From: Imperialibacter sp. EC-SDR9
GTDB taxonomy: Bacteria > Bacteroidota > Bacteroidia > Cytophagales > Cyclobacteriaceae
DNA length: 64,000 nucleotides
Assembly (NCBI RefSeq): GCF_902498805.1
Contig: NZ_LR701583.1
Span: 1-64,000, forward strand
Direction: 5' to 3'
Within the stretch, counting starts at the first letter, position 1, and every line of letters starts with the position of its first letter. Below are positions 1 through 8,382 of this stretch, piece after piece. The translations under genes were made by a program, and so were the position numbers. Under the pieces are notes generated by a model. It searched no databases. It was not told the DNA's origin and saw nothing but the letters and a program-made list of their open reading frames with translations.

Positions 1-207
1 TGTCAGATAGAACCATGTGCTTTGCTTGTATATCTTTGAATGTCAGATACTTAAATATAAACAAGCGCACTGGTTTTATCTATTTTTCCTCCCCAATATT
101 TCAACGTTTTATTAATCGAACTCAGGTTTTTAACAAGCCACTACTGTCAAAAATGCTTTTTTGTTCCTCCGGTATGAGCTATCTTTTACAAAAGAAAAGT
201 GACTGTT
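1..207. other. Upstream non-coding region
   Basis: I see no convincing gene here. A nine-base direct repeat, TGTCAGATA, occurs at 1-9 and 41-49. TATCTTTG at 30-37 matches the Bacteroidota -7 element TAnnTTTG, but no TTG-type -33 element sits at the expected distance upstream, so it is not called as a promoter. The region presumably holds the leader of the hydrolase that starts at 208. Confidence 0.4.
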
Positions 208-1257
208 ATGAAATCAATCTTGCTGGTTACCCTGGGTCTACTCCTTGTTTTCACATCGGGTACCTCCATATCTGTTACTGAGAAGCTCGACCAAATCGTT
301 GAACGCTATCACCAGGACGGGTACTACAACGGCACTATTCTCGTTGCTGACAAAAACGGCACATTACTCAAAAAAGCTTATGGTATGGCCGATTTTGGCA
401 AAAAGAGGCCACTGGAAACTAGTTCTACTTTTTATATGGCGTCTGTGTCCAAACAGTTTACGGCCATGGCCATCATGCTATTGAAAGAGAGAAAATTGCT
501 CACTATTGATGACAAACTAAGTACCTACTTCCCGTCTTTTCCGGATTGGGCCCATTCGGTTACCATTCGCCATCTGCTCACCCATACCTCCGGCATTCCA
601 GACTATTACGGCCTCGGAGCTTCCCGACCTGGATTTACCAATACAGATGTTGTGGAAGTCGTTAAAGGTATCAAGGCGTTGCGGTTTACTCCTGGAGCTA
701 AATACGAATACTCCAATACGGCATACGTGCTCCTCTCTTCTATCGTGCAGCAAATCAGCGGAATGGGGTTCAATTCCTTTATGCAAGAAAATGTTTTTCA
801 GCCGATTGGCATGAAAAGTACCGTGGCGTATGATGAGACAAAGCCTCAAAGAACCAATCGCTGCAAAGGCTTTGATGCTAATGGAAAGGAAGATGACTAT
901 CCTTTCTTTACCACTGGCGGCGGTGGGTTGTACTCCAACGTTGACGACATGTATCAGTGGCACCTGGCCCTGCAGACCAATAAATTGGTGTCGGCGGCGG
1001 CCATGAGCGAGGTCTATTCGCCAATGATCCTCAATGATGGCTCCACTTCATGGTATGGCTTTGGCTGGGCGTTGAACAAGGATGCTCCAGCGTCTGTAAG
1101 TCATGGCGGCACACTCACCAGTTTTCGCACCTATATTGATCGGGATCTTGCCACAGGCAGTGTGATTATCATGCTCAACAACGTGGGAAAGACCAAACGA
1201 GACGAGCTACTGGCGGAGATTAAGGCACTAATGAAGACCGGGGAATCCAATCATTGA
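208..1257 (+). CDS. Secreted serine hydrolase, class C beta-lactamase fold
   Basis: A 349-residue protein of the serine beta-lactamase / penicillin-binding-protein-like hydrolase family (PF00144). The N-terminal hydrophobic stretch (about residues 3-20) looks like a signal peptide, so the enzyme should act in the periplasm or outside. The catalytic set is visible: SVSK at 79-82 (S79 nucleophile, K82 general base), YSN at 168-170 and HGG at 299-301 in place of KTG. Family members include esterases, D-aminopeptidases and true beta-lactamases, so the substrate cannot be named from sequence. I chose ATG 208 over the in-frame GTG at 199 because it starts the signal peptide directly. It stands alone, 152 bp ahead of the next gene on the same strand. 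Confidence 0.88.
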   Translation: MKSILLVTLGLLLVFTSGTSISVTEKLDQIVERYHQDGYYNGTILVADKNGTLLKKAYGMADFGKKRPLETSSTFYMASVSKQFTAMAIMLLKERKLLTIDDKLSTYFPSFPDWAHSVTIRHLLTHTSGIPDYYGLGASRPGFTNTDVVEVVKGIKALRFTPGAKYEYSNTAYVLLSSIVQQISGMGFNSFMQENVFQPIGMKSTVAYDETKPQRTNRCKGFDANGKEDDYPFFTTGGGGLYSNVDDMYQWHLALQTNKLVSAAAMSEVYSPMILNDGSTSWYGFGWALNKDAPASVSHGGTLTSFRTYIDRDLATGSVIIMLNNVGKTKRDELLAEIKALMKTGESNH

Positions 1258-1409
1258 ACTGCACCATTGTGTACGGCAACACCGAGTGGGCTAAAGTGTA
1301 AAAAGATGTCACCAACACTCGCCATTTATCAGAATTTGGGATGAGCTAACGGCAATCATGGCTAAATTTGCAAAGCGTATTAGCACAGTTCGTTTAACAA
1401 AAGCCCTTA

Positions 1410-3911
1410 ATGTTCAATTTAGATCGTAAAGAACTCTTACCCCTTGGTTGTTTTCTTTTAATTTTTCTTTTCTCTCCACGCCTGGTGTCAGCCTCCGGCT
1501 CCGGTAAAAATGAGTTTGCCACCAAACGCATCACAAGTAGTCCAAAAGTGGATGGCATCCTTGACGAAGACATTTGGAGTCAAAGCCCGACACCCACCCA
1601 GTTCACTCAATTCAAACCGAACAACGGCGAAAAGTCGGATTTCTTGACGGCGGTTGAGTTGGTGTATGATGACAATGCCCTCTACCTTTCAGCAAGACTA
1701 TACGATCCAAATCCCTCCGAAATAAGAAGAGAATTTGGCAAAAGAGATGACTTTAACCGAAACACCGACTGGTTTGGCATTTTAGTTGACCCCTATAACA
1801 GCGGTCAGAATGCTTTCAGCTTTTTCGTGTCAGCGGCAGGTGTGCAAGGCGACTACTTCATCAATGGCGATAATTGGGATGAGAATTGGGATGCTGTTTG
1901 GGAAAGTGCCATTGCTTATGACGACCACGGCTGGACTGTAGAAGTAAAGATTCCCTACTACGCTCTCCGGTTTCCAGCTACTTCTCAACAAAACTGGGGC
2001 ATCAACTTTTACCGCCAGGTAAAACGAAATCAGGAGGAATCGTATTGGAATCCAGTAGACAACTCAATCAGAGGCACAGTGAATCAATCGGGCGTTCTCA
2101 GAGGACTTGAAGATATCAAACCACCTGTTCGTTTGTCGCTATTGCCCTACGCTACCACCATTTACACAAACGACGGTGTCAATGGCAAAGAAAAATTCTC
2201 GTTTACTGGCGGCATGGACCTCAAATATGGCATCAACGAGTCTTACACCCTCGACATGGCCCTCATTCCTGACTTTAGCCAGGTGCAGTCCGACAACGTG
2301 GTACTGAACCTATCGGCGTATGAGGTACAATACAGCGAAAACAGGCAGTTCTTCACGGAAGGAACGGAACTATTCGACAAGGGCGATCTGGTGTATTCCA
2401 GGCGTATTGGTTCTACTTTTGGAGAGGTTAGCTACAATGACAAAACCGAAGAAGTAGTCAGTTCGCCATCCGCAGCACCTCTGATCAATGCCACCAAAAT
2501 CTCTGGCAGGAATGGGGAAGGCTGGGGACTTGGCTTCCTTAATGCGCTGACCAACAAAACGCACGCCAACATACGCAATATTGAGACCGGCGAAACCAGA
2601 GAGGAGCAGGTGGATCCGCTGACCAATTTCAATGTGCTGGTGGTAGACAAGATCCTGAAAAACAATTCCAACGTCAACCTGATCAATACCAACGTAACGA
2701 GACTTGATGGTGCCAACGATGCCAACGTTACAGGAGCAAGCGTTAGCCTGCTCGACAGTACCAACACCTACCGATTCTCAGCATTCGGCGCTGTGTCTAA
2801 CATCTACAATGCTGAAAACGCTGATGTAGCTGCCGAATTAGAGGACGGATACAAATATAGCGTGGGCCTTTCTAAGGTCAGCGGAAGCTTTCAGTATGGC
2901 GTGAGCAGAAATGTTGAGAGCAAAGACTACGATCCAAACGATTTTGGATTTAACAGGGCAGCCAATAGTGTCTCGCACAACGTGTCGCTCATGTACAGGA
3001 TATTTAAGCCGACAGGGGTATTTAACTACTACCGGGCAAATGTCAGCGGATCATACCGGCAGCTTTTTGAGCCAAGAACATTCACAAGCACCGACGTTTA
3101 CGCATCTACTTACGCCCAATTCAAGAATTTCTGGGGAGTGGGCATGTCGTCCAGTCTGAAGCCTATTGACAGCTACGACTACTTCGAGCCCAGAGAAGAA
3201 GGCTACTATTTCGTTCAGCCGGGCTCCTACAGCGTGAACTCATGGGTAGAAAGCGATTCCCGCAAAGCGGTAAAAATATATGTAAGTCAAAATACCTGGA
3301 GAAGGCCCGACTGGCAGCAGGCGTATAATTCATTGGGAGCATCTATCCGCTACAGGGTCAACAACAGACTATCCATCGACTTCCGGGTTAGCAGAGAGAG
3401 CTCCGAAGACTCAAAGGGCTACGTTACCAAATTGTATGCTGATGACGAATCGCTTGATGAGATCATCTTTGGAGAAAGAGATGTTCTTACCACCAATAAT
3501 ATCCTTGGCACCAAATACACCTTCAATAACAAAATGGGGCTGACCCTCCGGGTAAGGCACTATTGGAGCAATGTTAAGTATAACGGATTTTACGACCTGC
3601 AGGGCAATGGTCAATTGGCTAACTCTGAGTATGAAGGCATCGACGAGTCCGGACAAAAGCAGCACGACACCAACTTCAATGCACTCAACGTTGACTTTGT
3701 TTACTTCTACCAAATTGCGCCTGGCAGCTTTTTGAATGTGGTTTGGAAAGACTCTATCAGCTCAAGTGACAATAATACCGACATTAATTTTGCTGAAAAC
3801 TTTGACAAGACCCTGAGTCTGCCCCAGGTCAATAGCTTGTCGGTAAGGCTCACCTATTTCATCGACTACAACTCTGCAAGAAAGTATCTCTTTGGAGGCA
3901 ACAGCATTTAG
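1410..3911 (+). CDS. DUF5916 outer-membrane protein with N-terminal CBM9-like domain
   Basis: An 833-residue exported protein. A signal peptide covers about residues 1-29 (hydrophobic core GCFLLIFLF). It is followed by a family-9-type carbohydrate-binding domain (roughly 35-235; the segment around VDGILDEDIW is typical of its start) and a long C-terminal region rich in alternating aromatic and polar strands, as in the DUF5916 beta-barrel family. DUF5916 proteins are common in Bacteroidota and usually annotated only as hypothetical or carbohydrate-binding; a role in glycan or xenobiotic handling at the outer membrane is inference. The length is normal for the family and I see no frameshift. 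The gene converges on rplT and shares the terminator at 3951-3975. Confidence 0.85.
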   Translation: MFNLDRKELLPLGCFLLIFLFSPRLVSASGSGKNEFATKRITSSPKVDGILDEDIWSQSPTPTQFTQFKPNNGEKSDFLTAVELVYDDNALYLSARLYDPNPSEIRREFGKRDDFNRNTDWFGILVDPYNSGQNAFSFFVSAAGVQGDYFINGDNWDENWDAVWESAIAYDDHGWTVEVKIPYYALRFPATSQQNWGINFYRQVKRNQEESYWNPVDNSIRGTVNQSGVLRGLEDIKPPVRLSLLPYATTIYTNDGVNGKEKFSFTGGMDLKYGINESYTLDMALIPDFSQVQSDNVVLNLSAYEVQYSENRQFFTEGTELFDKGDLVYSRRIGSTFGEVSYNDKTEEVVSSPSAAPLINATKISGRNGEGWGLGFLNALTNKTHANIRNIETGETREEQVDPLTNFNVLVVDKILKNNSNVNLINTNVTRLDGANDANVTGASVSLLDSTNTYRFSAFGAVSNIYNAENADVAAELEDGYKYSVGLSKVSGSFQYGVSRNVESKDYDPNDFGFNRAANSVSHNVSLMYRIFKPTGVFNYYRANVSGSYRQLFEPRTFTSTDVYASTYAQFKNFWGVGMSSSLKPIDSYDYFEPREEGYYFVQPGSYSVNSWVESDSRKAVKIYVSQNTWRRPDWQQAYNSLGASIRYRVNNRLSIDFRVSRESSEDSKGYVTKLYADDESLDEIIFGERDVLTTNNILGTKYTFNNKMGLTLRVRHYWSNVKYNGFYDLQGNGQLANSEYEGIDESGQKQHDTNFNALNVDFVYFYQIAPGSFLNVVWKDSISSSDNNTDINFAENFDKTLSLPQVNSLSVRLTYFIDYNSARKYLFGGNSI

Positions 3912-3950
3912 CAGCCTTTTGCTTGCAGTAAGTCATTCACGCTTAAACTA

Positions 3951-3975
3951 AAAAAGCCCCATGATGGGGCTTTAA
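3951..3975 (-). terminator. Intrinsic terminator after rplT (possibly bidirectional)
   Basis: A perfect eight-base-pair stem (AAAGCCCC at 3953-3960 and GGGGCTTT at 3966-3973) encloses a five-base loop. Read on the minus strand the stem runs into five T residues, the classical intrinsic terminator for the thrS-infC-rpmI-rplT transcript. On the plus strand the tail is only TTTAATATT, so it may also weakly stop the DUF5916 gene that ends at 3911. Confidence 0.88.
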
Positions 3976-3999
3976 TATTATTGACAAAGACTTGTCGAA

Positions 4000-4344
4000 C
4001 TACTTTACCTTGTCCACCACAGCTTTGAAAGCTTCGGGGTGGTTCATGGCCAGGTCGGCAAGTACCTTACGGTTCAAATCGATCTTGGAAGTTTTCATTT
4101 TACCCATCAATACAGAATATGATATTCCGTGCTCTCTGGCACCTGCATTGATACGCTGAATCCACAAAGCTCTGAAATTTCTCTTCTTCTGCTTGCGGCC
4201 TTCATAAGCATATTTCCATGCTTTTTCAACGGCATTCTTAGCTACCGTCCAAACATTTTTTCTGCGGCCATAAAAACCCTTGGCTGCTTTGAGGATTTTC
4301 TTTCTCCTCGCTCTTGACGCTACGTGATTTACTGATCTTGGCAT
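4000..4344 (-). CDS. rplT: 50S ribosomal protein L20
   Basis: A 114-residue bL20, the normal length. The basic N-terminus ([20 protein letters not shown]), the segment [11 protein letters not shown] and the C-terminal [19 protein letters not shown] are diagnostic. L20 is an assembly protein of the large subunit and in several bacteria also represses its own operon by binding the mRNA. It is the last gene of the thrS-infC-rpmI-rplT order that is conserved across bacteria. The 86-bp spacer from rpmI contains a small hairpin right at the rpmI stop (4420-4434, CTAAG arms around five T residues on the plus strand). No Shine-Dalgarno sequence precedes the ATG, as expected in Bacteroidota. Confidence 0.98.
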   Translation of the reverse strand: MPRSVNHVASRARRKKILKAAKGFYGRRKNVWTVAKNAVEKAWKYAYEGRKQKKRNFRALWIQRINAGAREHGISYSVLMGKMKTSKIDLNRKVLADLAMNHPEAFKAVVDKVK

Positions 4345-4430
4345 AGTAATTACATTTTTTGGTGTTTGGTGGCTCTACTCAGAACACTTGTTGACCAAAA
4401 ACCTGGTGAAACATAGAACCTAAGTTTTTC

Positions 4431-4625
4431 TTAGATGTTGAGCATATCTCTTACTCTGTTCTCGTCTGACTTGTGTACTAAAGTCATGTCAGTAAGAGAG
4501 CGCTTTTGCTTGGTTTCCTTCTTCGTAAGAATGTGGCTTTTGAAAGCATGCTTACGTTTGATTTTACCAGTCCCCGTTAGCTTAAAGCGTTTCTTTGCTC
4601 CCGATTTGGTTTTAACTTTCGGCAT
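4431..4625 (-). CDS. rpmI: 50S ribosomal protein L35
   Basis: A 64-residue bL35, full length. [20 protein letters not shown] at the start and the later [14 protein letters not shown] are hallmark sequences of the family. It binds 23S rRNA late in large-subunit assembly. It lies 22 bp downstream of infC and is followed by rplT, the conserved order. No Shine-Dalgarno motif is present before its ATG. Confidence 0.98.
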   Translation of the reverse strand: MPKVKTKSGAKKRFKLTGTGKIKRKHAFKSHILTKKETKQKRSLTDMTLVHKSDENRVRDMLNI

Positions 4626-4647
4626 TGTATATATAGTTTAACAAAAA

Positions 4648-5199
4648 TTATTTCTTAGCAACCTTAGGGGCGACAAATAGCGACATGCGCTTTCCTTCCA
4701 GTCTTGGTAGTTGCTCTACCTTTCCATACTCTTCCAATTCCTGAGCGAACTTAAGCAGAAGAATTTCTCCTCTTTCTTTAAACACGATCGTTCTACCCAC
4801 AAACTGCACGTATGCTTTTACTTTGGAACCTTCCTTAAGAAAGTTGATGGCGTGCTTCAATTTGAAATTGAAGTCGTGATCATCCGTGTTAGGACCAAAA
4901 CGAATTTCCTTAATGACAGTCTTCTGAGCTTTGGCCTTGATTTCCTTCTGTTTCTTCTTTTGCTCGTATTTGAATTTTGAATAATCAACTATACGGCAAA
5001 CAGGAGGAACTGCAGTAGGAGAAATCTCTACCAAATCCAGGTTTTGCTCTTTGGCAATTTTGATCGCATCCCGGGTTGGAATAACGCCAAGATTTCCATC
5101 TTCGGCTATTACCCTTACCTCACGGGCTTCAATTCTCTCATTAATCTTGTAAGGTTCTTCAGGTTTACCCCTAAAACCTCGTGGTCTCGGTCTTAAAAT
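4648..5199 (-). CDS. infC: Translation initiation factor IF-3, AUU start codon
   Basis: IF-3 binds the 30S subunit, blocks premature joining of 50S and proofreads the start codon. The recognisable core runs from [20 protein letters not shown] through [20 protein letters not shown] to the C-terminal [20 protein letters not shown]. An ATG- or GTG-led reading would lose the N-terminal domain; the frame stays open upstream to an ATT codon at 5197-5199 (minus strand), preceded by GGAGG (5206-5210) at six bases. Starting there gives 183 residues beginning (M)[10 protein letters not shown], the normal IF-3 size. ATT/ATA/ATC starts are a known feature of infC, used for autoregulation because IF-3 itself rejects non-AUG starts. 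It follows thrS by 104 bp. Confidence 0.95.
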   Translation of the reverse strand: MLRPRPRGFRGKPEEPYKINERIEAREVRVIAEDGNLGVIPTRDAIKIAKEQNLDLVEISPTAVPPVCRIVDYSKFKYEQKKKQKEIKAKAQKTVIKEIRFGPNTDDHDFNFKLKHAINFLKEGSKVKAYVQFVGRTIVFKERGEILLLKFAQELEEYGKVEQLPRLEGKRMSLFVAPKVAKK

Positions 5200-5210
5200 T
5201 TTATACCTCC
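5197..5210 (-). promoter_or_regulatory. infC: Strong Shine-Dalgarno and AUU start of infC
   Basis: On the minus strand the order is GGAGG (5210-5206), TATAAA (5205-5200), ATT (5199-5197). Nearby genes thrS, rpmI and rplT have no such motif. Bacteroidota ribosomes usually mask the anti-Shine-Dalgarno end of 16S rRNA, so a perfect motif next to a rare start codon suggests a regulated start site rather than ordinary initiation. Confidence 0.85.
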
Positions 5211-5262
5211 GTATTTAGGTTTCAAAACAAGGATGCAAATATCCACAAAAATTCTACTAATC

Positions 5263-5282
5263 AAAAGCAGCAAGCCGCTTTT
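5263..5282 (-). terminator. Possible attenuator hairpin between thrS and infC
   Basis: Minus-strand AAAAGC and GCTTTT arms form a six-base-pair stem, extendable by one G-T pair and two inner G-C pairs, ending in a short T run. It lies 22 bp after the thrS stop and about 63 bp before the infC start. It could be a partial terminator that lowers infC-rpmI-rplT transcription relative to thrS; the stem is short, so this is tentative. Confidence 0.45.
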
Positions 5283-5303
5283 ATAAATAGCCTTCTATAA
5301 TCC

Positions 5304-7265
5304 TCAGGCTTCTTTTTCGCCCGCCAGACTCATTTTTATTCGCTTTCCAAAATAGTCAACGAATTCGCTGCCCGAAAAGGTGCCGATATCTCCCTTGCCA
5401 TGCTCCCTAAGAGCAATGGTTTTACTTTCCGCCTCCTTCTCCCCTACGATCAACATGAACGGAATCTTTTTGATTTCCGCATCCCTGATCTTCCGGCCTA
5501 TTTTCTCATCTCTTTCATCGACATTGCCCCGGATATCATTCTCCTGGAGCATCAGTCTAACTTGATTGGCGTAGTCATGGAATTTCTCCGAAATGGGCAG
5601 GATGGCAATCTGCTCTGGTGATAACCACAACGGAAACTCGCCGGCAGTGCTTTCAATCAGAATAGCCACAAAGCGCTCCATAGAGCCGAACGGTGCTCTG
5701 TGGATCATAACCGGCCTGTGCTTCTGGTTATCGGCACCCACATACTCAAGTTCGAATCGGTCTGGCAACGTGTAGTCCACTTGTATCGTTCCCAGCTGCC
5801 AGTTTCTGCCAAGGGCATCTTTCACCATGAAGTCGAGTTTAGGGCCGTAAAAAGCTGCTTCTCCAAGCTCTACAGTTGTTTTTAGTCCCTTTGCAGCGGC
5901 TACCTCTATAATCGCATTTTCTGCAATTACCCAGTTCTCCTCAGTACCAATGTATTTTTCAGGCGTCTCAGGATCTCTCAACGACACTTGCGCATTGTAG
6001 TCGCTGAAGCCCAAAGACTTAAATACATACAATACCAGGTCAATTACCTTAGCAAATTCCTCCTTTACTTGATCAGGACGGCAGAAAATATGCGCATCGT
6101 CCTGAGTGAAGCCTCGCACACGAGTCAGGCCGTGCAGCTCGCCACTTTGCTCGTAACGGTAGACAGTACCAAACTCAGCGTACCTCACAGGCAAGTCCTT
6201 GTACGACCTCGGCTTGCTTTTGTACATCTCACAATGGTGAGGGCAGTTCATCGGCTTCAAAAGAAACTCTTCCCCTTCCTCTGGTGTGTTGATGGGCTGA
6301 AAAGAATCTTTGCCATATTTTTCGTAGTGGCCTGAAGTTACATATAACTCCTTACTGCCAATATGAGGTGACACCACCTGGTCGTAACCTGCTTTCACCT
6401 GCGCTTTGCGCATGAAGTTTTCAAGGCGCTCACGAAGAATGGCACCCTTAGGCAACCACAACGGAAGTCCTTTGCCCACCTTTTCTGAGAAAGTGAAAAG
6501 CTCAAGTTCCTTCCCTATTTTTCTATGATCACGCTTCTTAGCCTCTTCAAGTAGCTCCAAGTATTCTTTGAGCTCCCCCTGTTTAGGGAAAGTAATCCCA
6601 TAAAGCCTTGTAAGCTGCTTGTTCTTCTCATTACCACGCCAGTAGGCACCTGCGATGTTCAGTATCTTGGTCGCTTTGATAAAACCTGTATTTGGAATAT
6701 GCGGTCCCCGGCAGAGATCCGTGAAGTTGCCCTGCTCGTAAAAAGAGATGGTGCCATCTGCCAAATCGGCAATAAGCTCCAACTTGTAAGGATCTCCCTT
6801 CTCCTCGAAATAAGCCACGGCGTCTTTCTTGCTTACATCACGACGAGAGAAAGCGTTCTTTTGCCTGGCCAGTTCCAGCATTTTTTCCTCTATTTTAGGA
6901 AGTTCGGCAGCGGTAAATTCCCTGTCTCCAAAATCAACATCGTAGTAAAAACCGTTTTCAATTGGTGGGCCAATCCCCAACTTAACACCCGGGTACAACG
7001 CCTCAAGGGCCTCAGCCATTAAGTGAGCTGAAGAGTGCCAAAAAGTTGATTTCCCTTCCTTGTCATTCCATGTGAGCAACTGAAATGTTCCGTCTTCCGT
7101 GATGGCACGAAATGCATCAATTACGTTTCCATTGAATTTGGCAGCCAAAACATTCCTGGCCAGGCCCTCGCTGATGCTCATTGCCACATCCAGCCCGGTT
7201 ACCCCCTTGTCATATTCCCGAACACTTCCATCAGGGAGGGTAAGCTTAATTTTCTCGTTACTCAT
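5304..7265 (-). CDS. thrS: Threonyl-tRNA synthetase
   Basis: A 653-residue class II synthetase that charges tRNA-Thr. Domains in order: N-terminal TGS domain (about 1-62), editing domain with HSSAH (near residue 76) and DLCRGPH, the class II catalytic core with MNCPHH (zinc-ligand Cys) and [13 protein letters not shown], and a C-terminal anticodon-binding domain. Length is typical. The gene starts 9 bp after the TPR lipoprotein gene and is followed by infC, the conserved translation-gene neighbourhood. All domains are intact, so it is very likely functional. Confidence 0.98.
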   Translation of the reverse strand: MSNEKIKLTLPDGSVREYDKGVTGLDVAMSISEGLARNVLAAKFNGNVIDAFRAITEDGTFQLLTWNDKEGKSTFWHSSAHLMAEALEALYPGVKLGIGPPIENGFYYDVDFGDREFTAAELPKIEEKMLELARQKNAFSRRDVSKKDAVAYFEEKGDPYKLELIADLADGTISFYEQGNFTDLCRGPHIPNTGFIKATKILNIAGAYWRGNEKNKQLTRLYGITFPKQGELKEYLELLEEAKKRDHRKIGKELELFTFSEKVGKGLPLWLPKGAILRERLENFMRKAQVKAGYDQVVSPHIGSKELYVTSGHYEKYGKDSFQPINTPEEGEEFLLKPMNCPHHCEMYKSKPRSYKDLPVRYAEFGTVYRYEQSGELHGLTRVRGFTQDDAHIFCRPDQVKEEFAKVIDLVLYVFKSLGFSDYNAQVSLRDPETPEKYIGTEENWVIAENAIIEVAAAKGLKTTVELGEAAFYGPKLDFMVKDALGRNWQLGTIQVDYTLPDRFELEYVGADNQKHRPVMIHRAPFGSMERFVAILIESTAGEFPLWLSPEQIAILPISEKFHDYANQVRLMLQENDIRGNVDERDEKIGRKIRDAEIKKIPFMLIVGEKEAESKTIALREHGKGDIGTFSGSEFVDYFGKRIKMSLAGEKEA

Positions 7266-7274
7266 TCAATTCTA

Positions 7275-8381
7275 CTAATTATCAGATTTCTTGGGAGTCA
7301 GATCAAACACTGGCATTGCTGCCTGCTGCTCCCTAAGTTTGCGCAAATATGCAATTTTTCCGGCAACAATACCCCGTTCTTCGAGGGCTATTTGGTTGGT
7401 GGAATCCAACGCCAGCGCTGATGTGTAAAAATTATAAGCATCTCCCATTCTACCCCTGCGATTAAAGTATCGGGCTTTGAGGAGTCGGCCCGGCACACTA
7501 AGCGAATCCTGCTGAATCATCCTGTCGGCATACCAAAAGGCGGAATCGCTCATCGACGATTCGAGCATCAAGCTGCCATATTCAAAAAGTCCATTTTCGG
7601 ACGATTCAGGCCAGCTAGCAGCAAATCTGGAGGCCTTTTCATAGTCGGCAGCTTGAAAATATGCATTGAGCAGTTCGCCTCTATAGGTGCTGTAGTCCTC
7701 TGTGACTTTGCCATATCCCTCTAACACTTCAACCAGCTCGGTTAGCTGGTCTCGCTGCCCGAGGAGAGCCACCAACAAGCGGGTCATGCTCTTATGACCT
7801 GGATTCGCTGTTACCCCCCTCTCCAAAACAGATAGCGCTTTGGTTGTATCCTTCTTCTGGAGATCCAGCTCAGCTGCTACCAGAAATGCCTCAGGAAGCT
7901 TACCTCCGGTATCAAAATAATGATCGAGGTACCTGGCAGCCTCACTGTAGTCCCTTCTGGAATAGTGATATTTTGACTTGATCAGCGATAGACTAGGGTG
8001 AACCGAACCCAGCCTGTCAGCCTGCTGGGCATATATCCAACTCCTCTCGAAATCGTTTCTATGTATATAGTAGTCGGCCACCAGCACCATCACCTCCGGA
8101 TCTTTGGGTGCCATCCTTAAAATTGCCTCGATATTTCCATTGGCCACTTCCGGCCATTCAAGCGTTTGATGATATGAAGCCAATTTGACCCTCAGCCCAA
8201 GGTTATCGGGATCTTCCTGTACTTTGTCTTCCACAAGTGCTAATAGTTCACTATAGTAGGCTTTGTCGGGGTTTGGGCTGTCTGCAATTGGCAATGACGC
8301 CTGAGGAGATGAGCACCCCACCATGCACATAACTGAGACAAGTATTAAACCGAGAGAAGCTCTTTGTGTTCCGAACGCCAT
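7275..8381 (-). CDS. TPR-containing lipoprotein
   Basis: A 368-residue protein with a lipoprotein signal (MAFGTQRASLGLILVSVMCM then VGCSS, Cys at about 23) and a series of degenerate tetratricopeptide repeats through most of its length (for example ALSVLERGVTANPGHKSMTR). It is probably anchored in the envelope and binds protein partners. I chose ATG 8381 rather than the in-frame start at 8417: the stop of the upstream gene ends at 8383, leaving one base (TAG T ATG), which points to coupled translation, and the signal peptide then begins correctly. It sits between a DUF5686 protein gene and thrS, and the role is unknown. Confidence 0.85.
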   Translation of the reverse strand: MAFGTQRASLGLILVSVMCMVGCSSPQASLPIADSPNPDKAYYSELLALVEDKVQEDPDNLGLRVKLASYHQTLEWPEVANGNIEAILRMAPKDPEVMVLVADYYIHRNDFERSWIYAQQADRLGSVHPSLSLIKSKYHYSRRDYSEAARYLDHYFDTGGKLPEAFLVAAELDLQKKDTTKALSVLERGVTANPGHKSMTRLLVALLGQRDQLTELVEVLEGYGKVTEDYSTYRGELLNAYFQAADYEKASRFAASWPESSENGLFEYGSLMLESSMSDSAFWYADRMIQQDSLSVPGRLLKARYFNRRGRMGDAYNFYTSALALDSTNQIALEERGIVAGKIAYLRKLREQQAAMPVFDLTPKKSDN

Positions 8382-8382
8382 A

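Noticed and set aside
30-37. TATCTTTG as a Bacteroidota -7 promoter element
   Set aside because: No TTG-type -33 element is found at the right distance, so a promoter cannot be supported.
517-963. Open minus-strand frame inside the serine hydrolase gene
   Set aside because: It lies opposite the catalytic motifs of a clear hydrolase and has no start context or domain.
1258-1302. Short open run after the serine hydrolase stop
   Set aside because: Reading on past the stop gives only 14 codons before another stop, with no family match; not evidence for a broken gene.
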